Source: Actinopolyspora mzabensis (GTDB taxonomy: Bacteria; Actinomycetota; Actinomycetes; Mycobacteriales; Pseudonocardiaceae). From it: DNA of 64,000 nucleotides. The DNA lies in assembly GCF_900101095.1 (NCBI RefSeq), contig NZ_FNFM01000013.1, forward strand, positions 107,648-171,647. Direction: 5' to 3'. Shown here one piece after another: positions 9,178 through 18,404 of this stretch. The notes under the pieces are model-generated. The model was not told the origin of the DNA. It searched no databases and saw only the letters and a program-made list of their open reading frames with translations. A program made the translations under genes and the position numbers. Every line of letters begins with the position of its first letter. Within the stretch, counting starts at the first letter, position 1.

Positions 9178-9591
9178 GTGGCTTGCTCCTTGGGATTGAT
9201 CTGAGAGGACTCGGTTCCCACGGCGAACCGCTCCTCGTGGGTCAGTCTAGAAATCCACTCGGATCCCTTCAAATTCGCGATATCACTTCTTCGGGTGAGG
9301 TCTTCGGAGCAAGGCGGGCCGGCGAGTGCTCCGAACGATATACACGGTTGTGGCGTCGCGACGGGAGCATCGGTTCTTGTCGTCGAGGGGCGAAGAGGTG
9401 GTGATCACCGGTTGCCTCGCCCCGAGCGGCTTCCACGGTCGGCCGTTTCAGGACACGGGGCCTCGCTCGATACCAATCCCTTCCCCTGCGGCCTACGAAC
9501 AGTGTTCGGTGGCAGTGTGCGGCAGTACGTCCGGCCGTTCGCCACCAGAGGCGACGAGCGTACGTGCGTCACCCGAAAGGAGTCAGGCACA
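9178..9591. other. Divergent intergenic region, crtI and glycosyltransferase
   Basis: 414 bases between crtI (leftward) and the family 2 glycosyltransferase (rightward). It holds the crtI promoter candidate at 9244-9272 and a perfect 10-base palindrome GGTGATCACC at 9400-9409, which could be an operator. I see no coding frame with a start signal. Confidence 0.45.
9244..9272 (-). promoter_or_regulatory. Putative promoter of the crtI operon
   Basis: On the minus strand TTGAAG (9272-9267) and TAGACT (9249-9244) are separated by exactly 17 bases, a good match to an actinobacterial housekeeping promoter. It would give a leader of about 60 bases before crtI. Assigned by pattern only. Confidence 0.45.
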
Positions 9592-10323
9592 GTGATCAGC
9601 GACGATCGTGCGAGTGAGACCCACACGGAGTTCGGAGCCATGCCCAGGCCACCGCTGAACGAAACCGCCGACGTCGAGGTGGTGCTGCCCTGCCTCGACG
9701 AGGCCGCGGCGCTGCCCGCGGTACTGGACTCGATCGTCGAGGGGCTTGCCGTGCCCGTCCTGGTGGTGGACAACGGCTCCACCGACGGTTCCCCGGATGT
9801 GGCGGCCCGGCACGGAGCGCGAGTCGTACACGAGACCAGGCCGGGTTACGGCGCGGCCGTGCACACCGGGCTGACGCACGCGTGCGGCAGGATCGTCTGC
9901 GTACTCGACGCGGACGGTTCCGTGGACCCGGCCGAGCTTCCCGCGTTGATCAGTCCCGTGGTCGAGGGTGAGGCCGACCTCGTGGTGGGAAGGCGGGTGC
10001 CGACCGTTCGCTCGGCGATGGCGTGGCACGCCAGGGTGGGCAATGCCGCCATCGCGACACTGATCCGTCGAAACGGGCTGCCCGTGCACGATCTGGCTCC
10101 GGTGCGGGTCGCCGATCGTGTGAAACTGCTCGGCCTGGACATCCAGGACCGCGCGTTCGGTTATCCCCTCGAGCTGTTGCTTCGAGCGGGGCGCGCGGGT
10201 TGGCGGGTACGCGAACTACCGGTTCGGTACTCCCCCCGAACAAGCGGTACGAGATCCAAGGTGTCCGGCTCGATGAAGGGAACCGCCCGCGCGGTACGCG
10301 ACATGATCAAGGTGCTGCGATGA
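9592..10323 (+). CDS. Family 2 glycosyltransferase
   Basis: 243 residues from GTG 9592, which has AAAGGAG (9576-9582) at a good distance. The GT-A fold is clear: EVVLPCLDEAAALP, LVVDNGSTDGS, and the metal-binding D-x-D motif in VLDADGS. There are no C-terminal membrane helices, unlike dolichyl-phosphate mannose synthases, so it is likely soluble. The stop overlaps the start of the DUF2064 gene (ATGA), implying joint function. The sugar donor and acceptor cannot be read from the sequence. Confidence 0.85.
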   Translation: MISDDRASETHTEFGAMPRPPLNETADVEVVLPCLDEAAALPAVLDSIVEGLAVPVLVVDNGSTDGSPDVAARHGARVVHETRPGYGAAVHTGLTHACGRIVCVLDADGSVDPAELPALISPVVEGEADLVVGRRVPTVRSAMAWHARVGNAAIATLIRRNGLPVHDLAPVRVADRVKLLGLDIQDRAFGYPLELLLRAGRAGWRVRELPVRYSPRTSGTRSKVSGSMKGTARAVRDMIKVLR

Positions 10324-11006
10324 ATCCGACGGTCGTACTGGTCGTGGCCAAGGCCCCCGAGAGCGGGGTGGCCAAGACACGCCTCACGCCACCGCTTTCC
10401 CCGGAACAGGCGGCCAAGGTGGCCGCTGCGAGCCTGCTGGACACGCTGAACGCGGTTCACGGTATCCCCGGGATATATCCGGTGATCGCCTGGACAGGTG
10501 AAATAGAGCGGGCATGTCGTCGTGACGCGATCGAGGAGGCCATGGCCGACATGGATCTGATCCCGCAGCGGGGAGGAGATCTCGGTGAGCGGTTGGCCGC
10601 GGCGCACGCCGATGTGGCGGAACGCTACCCTGACTCGCCCGTGTTGCAGATCGGGATGGACACGCCGCAGGTCACTTCCGAGTTGCTCGTCGATTCGGCC
10701 GCGCAGCTGCGCTCCCACGACGGCCCGGAAGCGGTTCTGGGGCCTGCCGTGGACGGTGGGTGGTGGGCGCTCGGCCTGCGCGAGCCGCGTGATGCGGAAG
10801 TGCTCGCCCACGTCCCGATGTCACGAGCGGATACCGGGGAACTGACCGGAACGGCCCTGGCCCAACGGGGACTACGGGTGCACGAACTGGTCGAACTCTC
10901 CGACGTGGACACGGTACTGGACGCGCATCGTGTGGCCGGATCGGTTCCCGACTCGGAATTCGCGGCGGCGTTGCGCGCGAGCGTCGAGCCGGAGGGCGCC
11001 GTGTAG
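10320..11006 (+). CDS. DUF2064 / TIGR04282-type nucleotidyltransferase-like protein
   Basis: 228 residues. The opening VVLVVAKAPESGVAKTRL matches the nucleotide-binding start of the DUF2064 family, which is related to CofC and MobA and is often named a glycosyltransferase. The typical LQIGMDTPQ and GPAVDGGWWALG motifs follow. It is translationally coupled (ATGA) to the preceding family 2 glycosyltransferase. It may activate a sugar or phospholactate-like group for that enzyme; this is inferred from fold and coupling, not demonstrated. Confidence 0.8.
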   Translation: MNPTVVLVVAKAPESGVAKTRLTPPLSPEQAAKVAAASLLDTLNAVHGIPGIYPVIAWTGEIERACRRDAIEEAMADMDLIPQRGGDLGERLAAAHADVAERYPDSPVLQIGMDTPQVTSELLVDSAAQLRSHDGPEAVLGPAVDGGWWALGLREPRDAEVLAHVPMSRADTGELTGTALAQRGLRVHELVELSDVDTVLDAHRVAGSVPDSEFAAALRASVEPEGAV

Positions 11007-11032
11007 CGGCGCATGTCCGGTCGCTCCCTGGC

Positions 11033-12085
11033 TCAGTCGGGTGCGCCGCGTTGGGCCGCGCTGGCGAACTCGGTGATCCCCTCGGTGAAGCCGATCCGAG
11101 CGCGGAAGCCGATCTCCTTCGCGGTCAGGTCCGGGTCAGCAACGATGTGGCGCACATCACCGAGCCGGTACTGCCCGGTGACCACGGGCTCCGGACCGCC
11201 GGTAGCAGTCGCGAGCTCCCGCGCCATGTCGCCGATGGTGCGTGGTTCACCGGAGCACACGTTGTAAGCGGCGAAACCGTGCGGAGGATGTTCGAGTGCC
11301 GCGAGGTTCGCCTCGGCGACATCGCGTACGTGCACGAAGTCACGACGCTGCCCACCGTCCTCGAACACGCGGGGAGCCTCACCACGAGCGAGGGCCGAAC
11401 GGAACAGCGCGGCGACGCCGGCGTACGGAGTGTCCCGTGGCATGCGCGGGCCGTACACGTTGTGATAGCGCAGCGCCGTGGCGTGCCCGCCGGTCTGACG
11501 CGCCCAGGAAGCGACCAGATGCTCCTGGGTGAGTTTCGTGGTGGCGTAGACATTGCGCGGGTCGGTCGTTGCGTCCTCCGGTACCCGTCCGGACTCGAGC
11601 AGTCCGCCGCAATGGGGGCAGCGGGGTTCGAACACGCCGCGGTCCAGATCCTCGGCGGCGCGCGGTCCCGGGCGCACGACACCGTGAACGGAGCAGTGAT
11701 AGCGCCCTTCCCCGTAAACCACCATCGACCCGGCGAGTACGAGCCGCTCGACCTTTCGTTCGGTCATGGCCGACAACAGCCGGGCGGTTCCCAGATCGTT
11801 GTGTTCGACGTATGCGGGTGTGTCCGCCGGGCCGGTTTCCAGACCGACCATCGCCGCGTGGTGACAAACCGCGTCGACTCCTGAGAGCGCCCGCCCGATC
11901 ACCTCGGTATCCCGTACGTCACCGAGCACGAGGCCGTCCGCGCGGGAATGCGTCTCTCGTGCGGAGGATCCGTGGGCGCTGGGCAGCAGATTGTCGAGCA
12001 GTCTGACCTCGTGCCCGGCGGTCGTGAGTCGCTCCGCGACGTGGGAGCCGATGAACCCGGCTCCTCCGGTGATCAGGACCCGCAC
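11033..12085 (-). CDS. NAD-dependent epimerase/dehydratase with a putative zinc-binding insert
   Basis: 350 residues of the extended SDR family. GGAGFIG (7-13) binds NAD, and the catalytic residues are S120 and the YxxxK pair Y180/K184. Between them is an insert carrying C131-x2-H134 and C156-x2-C159 (RCPHCGG), arranged like a zinc ribbon. Relatives act on dTDP- or UDP-sugars. It converges on the DUF2064 gene 26 bases away and probably belongs to the same sugar-modifying set. GTG 12085 is preceded by GGGAGG at a good spacing. Confidence 0.85.
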   Translation of the reverse strand: MRVLITGGAGFIGSHVAERLTTAGHEVRLLDNLLPSAHGSSARETHSRADGLVLGDVRDTEVIGRALSGVDAVCHHAAMVGLETGPADTPAYVEHNDLGTARLLSAMTERKVERLVLAGSMVVYGEGRYHCSVHGVVRPGPRAAEDLDRGVFEPRCPHCGGLLESGRVPEDATTDPRNVYATTKLTQEHLVASWARQTGGHATALRYHNVYGPRMPRDTPYAGVAALFRSALARGEAPRVFEDGGQRRDFVHVRDVAEANLAALEHPPHGFAAYNVCSGEPRTIGDMARELATATGGPEPVVTGQYRLGDVRHIVADPDLTAKEIGFRARIGFTEGITEFASAAQRGAPD

Positions 12086-12295
12086 TCGTTCCTCCCGAGC
12101 GGACGACTACTACGACAACGGTGTGTGATTGTCCATCCACCGGCTCGGCACCTCGGCCGCGGGGTGGTGGGGCGTTCGTGTGGCACGCGAGCGGCGTCGG
12201 ACCGGTCGTCGATGGCCGGACCGCACGACGAGGGCCTCGCTCGGCTTGCGCGACGGCGAGTCCTCGCGGTCCGGAGCACGGCCGGGAAAAGGATT

Positions 12296-12334
12296 CCTCG
12301 GATCGGTGAATCGCAACGATTCACCGATCCGAGG
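12296..12334 (-). terminator. Strong hairpin terminator after the fasciclin gene
   Basis: A perfect 18-base-pair stem (arms 12296-12313 and 12317-12334) with a CAA loop begins 21 bases past the fasciclin stop. On the minus strand it is followed by AATCCTTTTCC, a short T-run. It should separate the lipoprotein transcript from the epimerase gene. Confidence 0.75.
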
Positions 12335-12355
12335 ACCTGGATCGAATTGTGCCGG

Positions 12356-13084
12356 TCACTGCTTGGGTGGCATCAGTACCTCGTCGATGACGAACACCGT
12401 GGCGTTGGCGGTGGGAACGTTTCCGACCTGTACGTTCGCCCCGTCGATCTTGATGTTCTCGCCGCTGCCACTGATCGGAACGCTCTTTCCGTTGACGGTC
12501 TTGACCTCACCGGCCTTGCCGAGTTCCTCGGCGTTCATCCGCTCGGGAACCACGTGGTACGTGAGAATGTTGGTCAACTGCTCCTTCTTCGCGGGATCGT
12601 TGAGCAACGCCTCCAGCGTGGCGGGATCCAGCTTCTCGAAGGCCGAGTTGGCGGGAGCGAAAACGGTGTAGTTCGCATCCGGCTTGTTCAGCGTGTCGAC
12701 CAGCCCCGCTGTCTTCACCGCCTTGGTCAGGTTGGTCAGCAACGGATTGTTACTCGCGGCCGTTCCCACGGGATCGTCGACCATGCCCTGGGCCGATCCC
12801 TCGTTGTTGGGGTCGGTCGGCACCTTGGAGGCGGCCGGGCCGTAGATGTCTTCGACCGTGGTCACACCCTGCTCACCCATGCTGTCCTGCCCGGACTGTT
12901 CCTGCCCGGACTGTTCCTGCCCGGACTGTTCCTGCCCCGACTGGTCACCGCTCTGCTGCGACTGCGAGGACTGGTTCTGCTCGTTCTGGCCGCTTTCCTC
13001 GGCGGCTCCGCCGCATGCGGACAACAACAGGGCCATGGAAGCCACCGCGCCGGTAATGGCGGTTTTCACTCGCGTATTGCTCAT
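12356..13084 (-). CDS. Fasciclin-domain lipoprotein
   Basis: 242 residues. The signal peptide ends with lipobox LLSAC (Cys 24), so the protein is lipid-anchored outside the membrane. Residues 25-72 are a disordered linker rich in Gln, Ser and Gly, with repeats of QSGQE. The fasciclin (FAS1) domain fills about residues 105-242, with VFAPANSAF and TYHVVPERM motifs like those of mycobacterial MPT70/MPT83. FAS1 domains mediate adhesion or protein contact. It follows the molybdopterin oxidoreductase gene in the same direction at 129 bases distance, a frequent actinobacterial neighbourhood. Confidence 0.88.
   Translation of the reverse strand: MSNTRVKTAITGAVASMALLLSACGGAAEESGQNEQNQSSQSQQSGDQSGQEQSGQEQSGQEQSGQDSMGEQGVTTVEDIYGPAASKVPTDPNNEGSAQGMVDDPVGTAASNNPLLTNLTKAVKTAGLVDTLNKPDANYTVFAPANSAFEKLDPATLEALLNDPAKKEQLTNILTYHVVPERMNAEELGKAGEVKTVNGKSVPISGSGENIKIDGANVQVGNVPTANATVFVIDEVLMPPKQ
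12886..12945 (-). repeat. 15-base tandem repeat coding for QSGQE
   Basis: Three exact copies of a 15-base unit (12886-12930) and one diverged copy (12931-12945) lie in the linker of the lipoprotein. Each unit encodes one pentapeptide, so copy-number change keeps the frame and would alter linker length. Confidence 0.85.
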
Positions 13085-13213
13085 CAGGATCGCTCATTTC
13101 CCTTCGCTTCGCCTTCGGGGCGGGCCCGAAGTATTTCTTCCCGGCATTCGGAGTGGGGTGTGCCGCTGATTGGTGATTCGACGGATTTTCTTCCGCTTTT
13201 CGGGTGACCATCG

Positions 13214-14824
13214 TCACTCGGCGGTGAAAAAGACCGAATGCCATCCGGTGGCCCCGTCGGGCACCGTGGGAACACGTTTCGCGGTCTGGGTGTAGCCCGA
13301 GCGGTCGGTGGCTCGGGACTCCACATTGTGTCCGCCGGGTGAGAGATCCAGTTCGATCCGCCACATGCGCCAAGTGTCCGTGTTGACGGAGGCTGACAGC
13401 TCCGCCTCTTGCCAGGATCCTTGATCGACTCGCACCTCGACACGCTCGATCCCGGTGTGTGGTGCCCAGGCGATGCCCGCCACGGTGATCCTGCCCGCCG
13501 GCGTCTTCTCGAAGCCCTTGGGACGATCGATGCGTGACTGGGTCTTCACGGGTGCGCGCTCCGCCCACCCCCGCTTTTCCCAGTACGTACGAGTATCCCA
13601 GGTGGTGACTTCGAGATCGGTCACCCACTTGGTCGCCGAGACGTAGCCGTACAGTCCCGGTGTCACCATGCGGACCGGGAAACCGTGCTCGGTGGGCAGC
13701 GGCTCGCCGTTCATGCCCACCGCCAGCAACGCGTCCCGATTCGGGTCGGTTAGCGCGTCGATCGGGGTTCCGGCGGTGAAGTTGTCCACGCTGGTACTGA
13801 GCACCTGCTCCGCACCGTCCCGTACTCCTGACTCCGCCAGGATGTCGCGGAGCGGTACTCCGATGAACTCGGCGGTCGATATGTAGGAACCGCCCACGGG
13901 ATTGGAGACGCAGACCATCGTGATCGGCTTCTGCAGTTGTCGTCGGTCCATCAGATCGTCGAAGGTGAGGTTCAACTCCCGATCGACCATGCCGTGTACT
14001 CGCAGCCCCCACTCCGAAGCGGGTACCCGCGGCACACGTAACGCCGTGTCGATCCGGTAGAAGCTCTTGTTCGGCGTGATGAAGCTCGGTGTTCCCGAAT
14101 CCGCGAAATCCGCTCCCGCCGGAACCGGTGCTGCCGCGATGTCCGGCTCGAGCGCTCCGATGGCTTGCCGTGACCTGCTGACCCGACGTCTCCCGCTCAG
14201 CAGTTGTCCGACGGTACCCGCGCTCCCCGAAGCGAGAGCGACCACGACGCCCGAGATCAGGAAGCGTCTGCGTCCGCCGGCTGTGCCCCGAGTCGCCGTT
14301 TCGTGCTGCTCGGCGTCCTCCTGCTCGGCTTCTCGCCGGGGGTGTGACGATGCCCGGTCATTGCCCCGGGCGCTCGCCGCGGCAGTGCGGTGCAGCCAGG
14401 CGAAGGCCCCCATCCCCACCAGTGCGGCTGTAACGGGAGCTGTCAGAGCCAGTGGGGCCAGGCTGGAGCGGGACACGGTGGCGGCCATACCGAGCAGACC
14501 GAACCCGGTGATCATGGTCATCCCGGGCAGCGGATTCCGGCGCGAAACCAGCCCGCCCACCGCCGCCAGCGCGGCGATCACGACTCCCATACCCACCAGC
14601 AGCGCGAGTTTGTCGGCGGTGCCGAACAAGTCGATCGCCAGTTCCTTCACCGGCTGCGGGGTCAGGTCGATCGCCGTGTTGCCCACCGCCAGGTAAGGAG
14701 AGGCGAGTGGTTCGGTCAGCGCGGCGACCAGATGCCCCGCCGCCAGGGCTGCCGCCACCGCGAGCAGAGCGATGAGTACGGCAACGGCGCCACCCAGCCG
14801 ATGTTGGTGACTCGCACGGTACAT
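13214..14824 (-). CDS. Membrane-anchored sulfite-oxidase/YedY-type molybdopterin oxidoreductase
   Basis: 536 residues. About five hydrophobic segments lie in the first 150 residues, then a polar linker, then GRRRFLISG with one more hydrophobic segment (twin-arginine-like). The oxidoreductase molybdopterin domain spans about 240-420 with the molybdenum-ligand Cys305 in TMVCVSNPVGG, and the Mo-cofactor dimerisation domain follows (430-536). The catalytic part is likely outside the membrane. Relatives reduce or oxidise sulfur compounds; the substrate here is unknown. Confidence 0.88.
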   Translation of the reverse strand: MYRASHQHRLGGAVAVLIALLAVAAALAAGHLVAALTEPLASPYLAVGNTAIDLTPQPVKELAIDLFGTADKLALLVGMGVVIAALAAVGGLVSRRNPLPGMTMITGFGLLGMAATVSRSSLAPLALTAPVTAALVGMGAFAWLHRTAAASARGNDRASSHPRREAEQEDAEQHETATRGTAGGRRRFLISGVVVALASGSAGTVGQLLSGRRRVSRSRQAIGALEPDIAAAPVPAGADFADSGTPSFITPNKSFYRIDTALRVPRVPASEWGLRVHGMVDRELNLTFDDLMDRRQLQKPITMVCVSNPVGGSYISTAEFIGVPLRDILAESGVRDGAEQVLSTSVDNFTAGTPIDALTDPNRDALLAVGMNGEPLPTEHGFPVRMVTPGLYGYVSATKWVTDLEVTTWDTRTYWEKRGWAERAPVKTQSRIDRPKGFEKTPAGRITVAGIAWAPHTGIERVEVRVDQGSWQEAELSASVNTDTWRMWRIELDLSPGGHNVESRATDRSGYTQTAKRVPTVPDGATGWHSVFFTAE

Positions 14825-14949
14825 GACCGGGATTCGGAGTCGGACACGCTTCGGACTGCTCCCGTGACGTGAGCGACACGCTCACGAAGATCTTGCTCCG
14901 GGTCCTCGGTAACACCCGCCGAACGGTCGCGGCAGCCCCCGAGCGAGTT

Positions 14950-16938
14950 CTACCACTCGCCGCCGGACAACCGATGCAGCCGCAGCGCCAGCTGAATCTC
15001 CAGACCGCGCTCGGGAGACCGCCAGTCCGGCCCGAGCAGTGCCGATACCCGCTCCAGCCGTTGGGAGACCGTGTTCACGTGCACGTGCAACGCTCGAGCC
15101 GTTCTACTGAGACCGGCATCGTGCTCGAAGTAGCTTCGCAGCGTTTTCACCAGATCGGTGCCCTTGCGGGAGTCGTAATCCAGTACCGCCCCCACGGTTC
15201 GACGTACGTAGCCGGAGAGGTCACCGCGGTCGCCCAGCAACACCCCCAGGAATCCCAACTCCGCCAGGGCCGCGCCTTCACCCTCACGGCCCAGGGCGAG
15301 CAGAGCTTCCAGGCAGCGGCACGCCTCCTCGTATTTGTCCGCGATTCCCTCCAGGCCCGCCACAGGTCCGGAACCGCCCACAGTTACCGGACGTGCCGTG
15401 CTCGTGCCGAGCGCTCGGGCGGCGTTCTGGGCCGCGTTTCCCGCATCCGTGCCGGGAAGCACGATAACCAGGTGGTCACCATGGGTACCCGCGAGCCCGC
15501 TGTGCTGCCCGACATAGCGCGAGGCCGCGGCAGCCAGCCGTTCACGATCCGCGTTTCCGCAGGGAGAGACCAGCACCACTTTGCTGCCCTCGGGGTCGAA
15601 GCCGACTCGTCTCGCTCTGGCAGCCAGGCCACCGTGCGCGCGTTCCCCCACGCCCAGCAGCTCGGTGATCAGCTCTCCCCGCACGCGTTCCTCCGCCTCG
15701 GCGGTTCTGCGTCGGAGCAACAGCACCAGTGCGGTAACCACACCCGCGCGTTCGAACAATCGCCGATCGGCATCGGCGGGTTGGTGGCAGCCCACCAGGG
15801 TCAGACTGCCGAGCAGTTCGGGGCCGGCCAACGCCGCGCACACCAGGTTCGTCCGCCACGGCACCGATCTTCCGCTGTGGCGGGACTGCTGCACCGCCCG
15901 GTCGGGCCACGGCAACGAATCCGTCGCCGCGCACGCCAGCTCGGTGCCGTCCTCGTCGTGCACCACGATACCGCCCCCGAGCACGTCCGCCACGGCTTCC
16001 GCGATGTCCTCCAGGCTTCCGCCGCGCAGCACCAAATCCGTGAGGCGATCGTGGGCTCGTTCGGCACGTCGCATCGCCGAGTTGTGCTCACGGATGGTCT
16101 CGTGCGCGGCGTTGAGTTCCACCAACGCGTGCCGCGTCTCCTCCAGCAGCCGTGAGTTGTCGATGGCGATCGCGGCGTGGTCGGCCAGCGATGAAAGCAG
16201 TGCGATCTCGTCGTGCGAGTAGTCCCGCGTCGACCGGTCCGCGGCGTAGAGCACGCCGATCACCGAGCCACCCACCGCCAGCGGAACTCCCAGAATGGCC
16301 ACGAGACGTTCGTCACCGACGGCGCGGTCGATCTCATCGGTGTGCGTGAACCGCTCGTCCTCGAAGTAGGAGGGGGTGGCGTAGGGCCGGGCGGTCTGGG
16401 CCACCAGCCCGCCCAGACCTTCTCCCATCCCGAGCCGCACCTGCTGGAACAGCGCCGAGACGCACCCGTCGGTGACCCGCATGTAAGTGGTACCCGCCCG
16501 GGAGTCGTTGAGACTGAGATAAGCCACGTGACTTCCCAGCAGCATCCGCGCGCGGTGCACGATCGCCCGCAGCACCGCGTCGGGGTCGCGTACTCGTGCC
16601 AGATCGCCCGCGGTGTCGAACAGGGCGGCCAGTTCAGACTCGTGGCGGCGTCTTTCGTCGAGGGTGTTGCGGAGGCGTAGCGCCAGCTTCCCCGCCCGTT
16701 CCACGCGGTGCAGCTCCCGGGCGGGGAGCCGAGTACGCGCTTCCACCGGTACCTGTGCGAGCTGTTCACTGGTCCCGTCGCCCGCGAGCAGTTCGAACAG
16801 GTGCAGCAGGTAATCCGAGCAGGTGAGCATGCTCGTCATGGTCGAGGTGGGGTGGTTCCGGCGGCAACCAAGGGACGAACGCGATTCGGTTTCCTCCGCC
16901 GGTTCCTGATCCCGGTGGTACGAGTTCCCCGCCGACAC
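14950..16938 (-). CDS. GAF and PucR-type transcriptional regulator
   Basis: 662 residues if GTG 16938 (AGGTGAG just upstream) is used; ATG 16839 would give 629. A GAF sensor domain covers about residues 110-260. A middle region typical of CdaR/PucR proteins follows, and a C-terminal helix-turn-helix of the PucR type ends the protein (DLVKTLRSYFEHDAGLSRTARALHVHVNTV). It begins 28 bases after the MHS transporter gene, in a run BDH-transporter-regulator, so it probably controls use of 3-hydroxybutyrate or a related acid. Confidence 0.85.
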   Translation of the reverse strand: MSAGNSYHRDQEPAEETESRSSLGCRRNHPTSTMTSMLTCSDYLLHLFELLAGDGTSEQLAQVPVEARTRLPARELHRVERAGKLALRLRNTLDERRRHESELAALFDTAGDLARVRDPDAVLRAIVHRARMLLGSHVAYLSLNDSRAGTTYMRVTDGCVSALFQQVRLGMGEGLGGLVAQTARPYATPSYFEDERFTHTDEIDRAVGDERLVAILGVPLAVGGSVIGVLYAADRSTRDYSHDEIALLSSLADHAAIAIDNSRLLEETRHALVELNAAHETIREHNSAMRRAERAHDRLTDLVLRGGSLEDIAEAVADVLGGGIVVHDEDGTELACAATDSLPWPDRAVQQSRHSGRSVPWRTNLVCAALAGPELLGSLTLVGCHQPADADRRLFERAGVVTALVLLLRRRTAEAEERVRGELITELLGVGERAHGGLAARARRVGFDPEGSKVVLVSPCGNADRERLAAAASRYVGQHSGLAGTHGDHLVIVLPGTDAGNAAQNAARALGTSTARPVTVGGSGPVAGLEGIADKYEEACRCLEALLALGREGEGAALAELGFLGVLLGDRGDLSGYVRRTVGAVLDYDSRKGTDLVKTLRSYFEHDAGLSRTARALHVHVNTVSQRLERVSALLGPDWRSPERGLEIQLALRLHRLSGGEW

Positions 16939-16966
16939 CGCAGCTCACCTGTCCTTCACCCGCCCC

Positions 16967-18307
16967 TCATCGGGCGATTTCGGTTTCCGCCGTGCTCTCG
17001 GTGTGCAGTGAGCTTCCCCTGGTCTCGGTGGCGAACAGAATGGCCACCGAGGTCACCGCCGCGCCCAGGGCCACATAGATCGCGATCGGTACCCAGCTGT
17101 CGAAGGCGGCCAGCAGGCCGGTGGCGATCGTGGGCGCCAGGCCGCCCGCTATCACTGATGCCAGCTGGTAGCCGATCGAGGCACCCGAGTACCTGACGCG
17201 GGTGCCGAACAGCTCGGACATGAAAGCCGCCTGTGGCCCGTACATGGCGGCGTGCAGGACCAGACCGCCCGTCACCCCGAGCGCTATCATGGCGAACGAA
17301 CCGGTTTCGAGCAGCGGGAAGAACGCGAAGATCCAGAAGCCGGTTCCCACGGCACCGATCAGGTAGATCCCCCTGCGCCCGTAGCGGTCGGAGAGGGCGC
17401 CCCAGATCGGGATTACCACGAAATGCACCACCGAGGCGACCAGGACCGCGTTGAGTGCGACCGATTCGGACAGATCCAACTGCTTGGTGATGTAGGTCAA
17501 CACGAACGCCGTGATCACGTAGTAGCAGACGTTCTCCACGAAGCGCGCCCCCGAGGCGATGAGCACCTCCCGCCACTGCTCGCGCAGTACCCGAACGATG
17601 GGGGGTTGCTCGGGAGCGCTTCGCTGCTCCGCCTTGTCGGCGGCCTCCAGGAACACCGGGGACTCGCTGACCGCCAATCGGATCCACAACCCCACCAGCA
17701 CCAGCAATCCGGACAGCAGGAACGGGAGGCGCCAGCCCCAGGCCATGAAGGCTTCCTCCGACTGCACCGCCGACAGCACGGCCAGTACCGCGGTGGCCAG
17801 CAGGTTGCCGGTCGGTACACCCGCCTGCGGCCAGGATGCCCAGAAGCCTCGTCGGGCACTGTCGGTGTGTTCGGAGACGATGAGTACCGCCCCGCCCCAT
17901 TCACCGCCCAGAGCGAATCCCTGCACCACCCGCAGCAGGGTGAGCAGGATGGGGGCCGCGACGCCTATAGTCCCGAAAGTGGGAAGCAGCCCCACCGCGA
18001 AGGTGGCACCCCCCATCAGCAACAGGCTCAGCACCAGCAGTTTCTTGCGACCCAGTCGGTCGCCGAAGTGACCGAACACCAGGCCACCCAGCGGGCGGAA
18101 CACGAAGCCGATCGCGAAGCTGGAGAACGCGAGCAACGTGCCGATCAGCTCGTCCTCGGTGGGGAAGAAAGCCTTGTTGAACACCAACGCGGCCGCCGAG
18201 CCGTACAGGAAGAAGTCGTACCACTCGATGGTGGTGCCGATCATGCTCGATCCGACGATCCGGGCCAGTGAGGTGCCGGAGGGCGAATCGGATCGTGTCG
18301 CGTTCAT
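16967..18307 (-). CDS. MHS-family MFS transporter (metabolite:proton symporter)
   Basis: 446 residues, twelve predicted membrane helices. The family signature between helices 2 and 3 is clear (GHFGDRLGRKKLL), and the N-terminus SSMIGTTIEWYDFFLYG is the hallmark of the MHS group, which carries organic acids such as citrate, ketoglutarate, shikimate and proline/betaine. The ATG at 18307 has AGGAG upstream. Between the 3-hydroxybutyrate dehydrogenase and a PucR regulator in one operon, its cargo is plausibly 3-hydroxybutyrate or a similar monocarboxylate. Confidence 0.88.
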   Translation of the reverse strand: MNATRSDSPSGTSLARIVGSSMIGTTIEWYDFFLYGSAAALVFNKAFFPTEDELIGTLLAFSSFAIGFVFRPLGGLVFGHFGDRLGRKKLLVLSLLLMGGATFAVGLLPTFGTIGVAAPILLTLLRVVQGFALGGEWGGAVLIVSEHTDSARRGFWASWPQAGVPTGNLLATAVLAVLSAVQSEEAFMAWGWRLPFLLSGLLVLVGLWIRLAVSESPVFLEAADKAEQRSAPEQPPIVRVLREQWREVLIASGARFVENVCYYVITAFVLTYITKQLDLSESVALNAVLVASVVHFVVIPIWGALSDRYGRRGIYLIGAVGTGFWIFAFFPLLETGSFAMIALGVTGGLVLHAAMYGPQAAFMSELFGTRVRYSGASIGYQLASVIAGGLAPTIATGLLAAFDSWVPIAIYVALGAAVTSVAILFATETRGSSLHTESTAETEIAR

Positions 18308-18404
18308 ATCTCACTCCTGTTGTGTCGGGAGACGAGTCGTGCGGAGCCCCCGAGTTGCCTCCGGGGCACGGGAGTCGGTACGTAAGGGAGCGAGCAGGGC
18401 GGGT

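Noticed and set aside
12886..12945. CRISPR-like short repeats
   Set aside because: Units are contiguous without spacers and translate to QSGQE inside a lipoprotein.
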